Positions 58,683-64,000 of a DNA stretch of 64,000 bases are shown in pieces. This stretch comes from Demequina silvatica. Lineage in GTDB: Bacteria > Actinomycetota > Actinomycetes > Actinomycetales > Demequinaceae. A model generated the notes under the pieces. That model was not told where the DNA came from. It saw only the letters and a list, made by a program, of their open reading frames with translations, and did no database searches. The stretch lies in assembly GCF_000971215.1 (NCBI RefSeq), contig NZ_BBMA01000012.1, positions 1 through 64,000 on the forward strand, in the 5' to 3' direction. A program made the position numbers and the translations under genes. Position 1 is the stretch's first letter. The number at the start of each line of letters is the position of its first letter.

Positions 58683-60314
58683 ATGGCAGAGTTGACGATC
58701 AGCCCCGACGAGATCCGGGCTGCACTCGACAGCTACGTGAAGTCCTACGAGCCCAAGGGCGCCGTGGTCGACGAGGTGGGTCGCGTGACGCTCGCGGCCG
58801 ACGGCATCGCGCAGGTCGAGGGACTTCCGGGCTGCATGGCCAACGAGCTGCTGCGCTTCGAGGACGGCACGCTCGGCCTCGCGCTCAACCTCGACGTCCG
58901 CGAGATCGGCGTCGTGGTGCTCGGCGAGTTCACCGGCATCGAGGAGGGCCAGGCGGTGCACCGCACCGGCGAGGTGCTCTCGGTCGCCGTGGGCGACGGC
59001 TACCTCGGCCGCGTGGTGGACCCGCTGGGCAACCCGATCGACGGCCTGGGCGAGATCGAGACCGAGGCGCGCCGCGCCCTCGAGCTCCAGGCGCCCGGCG
59101 TCATGCAGCGCAAGTCGGTGCACGAGCCGCTGCAGACCGGCCTCAAGGCCATCGACGCGATGATCCCGATCGGCCGCGGCCAGCGCCAGCTGATCATCGG
59201 CGACCGCCAGACCGGCAAGACCGCCATCGCGATCGACACGATCATCAACCAGAAGGCGAACTGGGAGACCGGCGACCCGACGAAGCAGGTCCGCTGCATC
59301 TACGTCGCCATCGGCCAGAAGGGCTCGACCATCGCCTCCGTGCGTGGCGCCCTCGAGGAGGCCGGCGCGCTCGAGTACACGACCATCGTCGCGGCCCCCG
59401 CGTCCGACCCGGCCGGCTTCAAGTACCTCGCGCCCTACACCGGCTCCGCGATCGGCCAGCACTGGATGTACGACGGCAAGCACGTCCTCATCATCTTCGA
59501 CGACCTGTCGAAGCAGGCCGAGGCCTACCGCGCCGTGTCGCTGCTGCTGCGCCGCCCGCCGGGCCGCGAGGCGTACCCCGGCGACGTGTTCTACCTGCAC
59601 AGCCGCCTGCTCGAGCGTTGCGCCAAGCTGTCGGATGACATGGGCGCGGGCTCGATGACCGGTCTGCCCGTCATCGAGACCAAGGCCAACGACGTCTCGG
59701 CGTACATCCCGACCAACGTGATCTCGATCACCGACGGCCAGATCTTCCTCCAGTCGGACCTGTTCAACGCGAACCAGCGTCCCGCGGTCGACGTCGGTAT
59801 CTCCGTGTCGCGCGTCGGCGGTTCCGCGCAGGTCAAGGCCATGAAGAAGGTCTCCGGCACGCTCAAGCTCGAGCTCGCCCAGTACCGTTCGCTCGAGGCG
59901 TTCGCGATGTTCGCGTCCGACCTCGACGCGGCCTCGCGTCAGCAGCTGACCCGCGGCGCCCGCCTGATGGAGCTGCTCAAGCAGCCCCAGTACTCGCCGT
60001 TCCCGGTCGAGGAGCAGGTCGTGTCCGTATGGACCGGCACCAAGGGCAAGCTCGACAAGATCGCCGTGGGCGACGTGCTGCGCTTCGAGCGCGAGCTGCT
60101 CGACCACCTGCGTCGCAACACCTCGATCCTCGACGACATCGCCTCGACGGGCCAGCTCTCGGACGACAACGAGTCCGCGCTGCACACCCACGTGGACGAC
60201 TTCGTGTCGACCTTCCTCGAGGGTGAGAGCGTGAACCTCTCCACCGAGTCCTCGGTGGACGACGGCGAGAGCGTCGCGGTCGAGCAGGAGCGCATCGTCG
60301 CGGAGAAGAAGTAG
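58683..60314 (+). CDS. atpA: F0F1 ATP synthase subunit alpha
   Basis: Regulatory nucleotide-binding subunit of F1. The P-loop GDRQTGKT is at 173-180 and the alpha/beta signature in [17 protein letters not shown]. The 543 residues include a C-terminal acidic extension of about 30 residues, as in other actinobacterial alphas, where such tails restrain ATP hydrolysis. Confidence 0.97.
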   Translation: MAELTISPDEIRAALDSYVKSYEPKGAVVDEVGRVTLAADGIAQVEGLPGCMANELLRFEDGTLGLALNLDVREIGVVVLGEFTGIEEGQAVHRTGEVLSVAVGDGYLGRVVDPLGNPIDGLGEIETEARRALELQAPGVMQRKSVHEPLQTGLKAIDAMIPIGRGQRQLIIGDRQTGKTAIAIDTIINQKANWETGDPTKQVRCIYVAIGQKGSTIASVRGALEEAGALEYTTIVAAPASDPAGFKYLAPYTGSAIGQHWMYDGKHVLIIFDDLSKQAEAYRAVSLLLRRPPGREAYPGDVFYLHSRLLERCAKLSDDMGAGSMTGLPVIETKANDVSAYIPTNVISITDGQIFLQSDLFNANQRPAVDVGISVSRVGGSAQVKAMKKVSGTLKLELAQYRSLEAFAMFASDLDAASRQQLTRGARLMELLKQPQYSPFPVEEQVVSVWTGTKGKLDKIAVGDVLRFERELLDHLRRNTSILDDIASTGQLSDDNESALHTHVDDFVSTFLEGESVNLSTESSVDDGESVAVEQERIVAEKK

Positions 60315-60317
60315 CCG

Positions 60318-62710
<2,393 letters not shown>

Positions 62711-62712
62711 TC

Positions 62713-63003
62713 ATGGCCGGTCCGCTCACCGTCGACGTCGTCGCCCCCGACCGGGTTCTCTGGTCGGGGACGGCGGAGCGTCTCATCGCCCCGACCGTGG
62801 AGGGCGAGATCGGCCTCCTCACCGGGCACGAGCCGGTGCTGTCCGTCCTGCGGACCGGCACCGTGCGCGTGCGCGGCGGGGCCGACGGCGACGCCGAGTT
62901 CGCCATCGACGGCGGCTTCGTCTCCTTCGACCGCGACGTCGTCACCGTCGTCGTGGAGCCCGCGGCCCCCGCGGGCGAGGCCGGGGAGACGGCCGCTCAC
63001 TGA
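62713..63003 (+). CDS. atpC: F0F1 ATP synthase subunit epsilon
   Basis: A 96-residue subunit containing only the N-terminal beta-sandwich ([15 protein letters not shown] ... [15 protein letters not shown]). The C-terminal helical hairpin that inhibits many bacterial enzymes is missing, as in several Actinobacteria. AAGGAG is 5 nt before an in-frame TTG (62707) and 11 nt before the ATG (62713), so either may be used. Confidence 0.93.
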   Translation: MAGPLTVDVVAPDRVLWSGTAERLIAPTVEGEIGLLTGHEPVLSVLRTGTVRVRGGADGDAEFAIDGGFVSFDRDVVTVVVEPAAPAGEAGETAAH

Positions 63004-63698
63004 TGCGGGTGGTGATCGCGCGCTGCGCGGCCCGGTACACCGGGCGGCTCTCGGCGCATCTTCCGCTCGCGACCCGAGCCATCATGGTCAAGGCCGACGG
63101 CTCGGTCCTGCTTCATTCGGACGGCGGCTCCTACAAGCCGCTCAACTGGATGAGCCCGCCGTGCACTCTGCGGACCTCCTCCGTCACGGAGGAGGCCGCG
63201 GAGCGCGGCGTCACCGAGGTGTGGGTGGTCCAGCACGACAAGACGGACGACCGCCTCGAGATCGACCTCCACGAGGTCCTGTCCGACACCGAGCACGAGC
63301 TCGGCGCGGACCCCGGCCTGATCAAGGACGGCGTCGAGGCGCACCTCCAGGAGCTGCTCGCCGCGCAGATCACGCTGCTGGGCGACGGCCACAGCCTGGT
63401 GCGCCGCGAGTACATGACCGCGATCGGCCCGGTCGACATCCTCGCCCGCGACTCCGCCGGCGGCTCCGTCGCCGTGGAGATCAAGCGCCGCGGCGAGATC
63501 GACGGCGTCGAGCAGCTCACGCGCTACCTCGAGCTGATGAACCGCGACCCGCTGCTCGCGCCCGTGCGCGGCGTGTTCGCGGCGCAGGAGATCAAGCCGC
63601 AGGCCCGCGTCCTCGCGGAGGACCGCGGCATCCGCTGCGTGCTCCTCGACTACGAGGCCATGCGCGGCAACGAGGACCTCAGCGACCGCCTCTTCTGA
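63003..63698 (+). CDS. nucS: Mismatch-specific endonuclease NucS
   Basis: EndoMS/NucS, the non-canonical mismatch-repair nuclease of Actinobacteria lacking MutS/MutL. 231 residues; the nuclease core reads GPVDILARD and VAVEIKRRG (Asp, Glu, Lys catalytic residues), and the N-terminal DNA-binding domain begins [14 protein letters not shown]. The C-terminus ending NEDLSDRLF may hold the beta-clamp interaction. TGATG overlap with atpC couples it to the ATP synthase operon, a known conserved arrangement. Confidence 0.95.
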   Translation: MRVVIARCAARYTGRLSAHLPLATRAIMVKADGSVLLHSDGGSYKPLNWMSPPCTLRTSSVTEEAAERGVTEVWVVQHDKTDDRLEIDLHEVLSDTEHELGADPGLIKDGVEAHLQELLAAQITLLGDGHSLVRREYMTAIGPVDILARDSAGGSVAVEIKRRGEIDGVEQLTRYLELMNRDPLLAPVRGVFAAQEIKPQARVLAEDRGIRCVLLDYEAMRGNEDLSDRLF

Positions 63699-63756
63699 GC
63701 CCGCCGCAGGCGGCCCGGCACGCGACGCGCGGAGCCGACCCCCGCATCGTCCCTCC

Positions 63757-63886
63757 GGGACGCTCACCGTGCTTTCCGGGCGACCTGTGCGCGCTGCGGG
63801 ACAGCCCACCTCGGACTCCCGGTGCGCCGCGAGTTCGGGCGTCCCGCAGGACGCATCAGCCAAGCGAAAAGCACGGCGAGCGTCCC
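63757..63886. repeat. Nested inverted repeat (130 nt) after nucS
   Basis: A 19-nt outer arm, GGGACGCTCACCGTGCTTT (63757-63775), is complementary except for one position to 63868-63886. Inside lies a second pair, CTGCGGGAC (63792-63800) and GTCCCGCAG (63841-63849). Together they would form a long imperfect hairpin. No ORF is contained. It could be a structured RNA, a small non-autonomous element or a terminator complex. Confidence 0.6.
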
Positions 63887-63895
63887 GGCGCCGCC

Positions 63896-63933
63896 GTGGC
63901 GGGCGGACGCCGCGGTGGCGGGCGGACGCCGCG
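63896..63933. repeat. 19-bp tandem direct repeat, two copies
   Basis: GTGGCGGGCGGACGCCGCG occurs twice in a row (63896-63914 and 63915-63933), followed by a partial third copy. It lies between the inverted repeat and the next promoter. Confidence 0.8.
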
Positions 63934-63958
63934 GAAGCGGGCACCGCGGGACGCGGGT

Positions 63959-63978
63959 CGAATCGTTTCGGCTAGGCT
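63959..63978 (+). promoter_or_regulatory. Leaderless promoter with LacI-like site for the terminal gene
   Basis: TAGGCT (63973-63978) lies 6 nt before an ATG. CGAATCGTTTCG (63959-63970) abuts it and shares GAATCGTTTCG with the site at 17442-17452, suggesting the same repressor family acts here. Confidence 0.5.
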
Positions 63979-63984
63979 CGCGCC

Positions 63985-64000
63985 ATGACCTTCCCTCAGG
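63985..64000 (+). CDS. Start of a gene cut by the window end
   Basis: Only ATG ACC TTC CCT CAG G is visible (Met-Thr-Phe-Pro-Gln). It is called a gene because the ATG lies exactly 6 nt after a TAGGCT box, the leaderless pattern used by many genes in this window. Product unknown; the LacI-like site suggests sugar metabolism. Confidence 0.5.

Noticed and set aside
63757..63886. Insertion-sequence ends
   Set aside because: The arms enclose only 92 nt with no transposase fragment, and no target-site duplication could be recognised. A small non-autonomous element is not excluded.
63896..63933. Tandem repeat considered as a CRISPR array or replication iteron set
   Set aside because: Only two copies without spacers, no cas genes, and no origin features such as DnaA boxes were noticed nearby.

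Overview
The window is about 72% G+C and carries core genes of a high-GC Actinobacterium, probably of the order Micrococcales (a Cellulomonas/Demequina-like lineage; this placement is inference). The evidence is the sigR-rsrA pair beside aroA-rsgA, a fused Kgd-type 2-oxoglutarate dehydrogenase, ribosomal protein bL37, Rho with a long disordered insert, NucS mismatch endonuclease, and the block argS-lysA-hom-thrC-thrB ... rho-rpmE-prfA-prmC-sua5-(WecA-like)-atpI-atpBEFHAGDC-nucS. Many genes appear leaderless, with a TAnnnT box exactly 6 nt before the start codon. There is no phage, insertion sequence or CRISPR array.

Layout. 1-4.2 kb: doxX-aroA-rsgA on the minus strand, divergent from the thiol-stress regulators sigR-rsrA, then a hidden 24-residue bL37 gene. 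4.3-12.4 kb: an isolated PilT-like ATPase, Kgd coupled to a small SGNH hydrolase, and two coupled CNNM/CorC membrane proteins. 12.5-17.4 kb: an M15 peptidase, alanine dehydrogenase, a small membrane protein, PyrD and a LacI-type repressor. 17.5-26.4 kb: a plant/algal glycan module (secreted GH3, a sugar ABC importer without its ATPase, GH78 rhamnosidase) with LacI-like operators, interrupted by tRNA-Arg(CCG). 26.4-36 kb: a lipoprotein, a metallo-hydrolase, argS-lysA, two tiny acidic ORFs, a QorB/HxlR redox pair, and hom-thrC-thrB. 36-44.5 kb: a TRIC channel divergent from a FUSC-like membrane protein plus an acetyltransferase, a PQQ-propeller lipoprotein, and a TetR regulator with a heterodimeric ABC exporter. 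44.5-51.3 kb: an uncharacterised DUF6325-SHOCT-DUF389 operon, rho, and an M6 metalloprotease. 51.4-63.7 kb: the translation/cell-wall/ATP-synthase block ending in nucS. The last 300 bp hold a large nested inverted repeat and the first 16 bases of another leaderless gene.

The most unusual signal is a short dispersed DNA word, GGGACGATGC (usually extended to GGGGACGATGCG). I count 22 exact copies on the two strands, where base composition predicts fewer than one. Eleven are in the small non-coding fraction. Two pairs form perfect hairpins, and those inside genes impose GAT and GCA codons. I know of no described element with this sequence.
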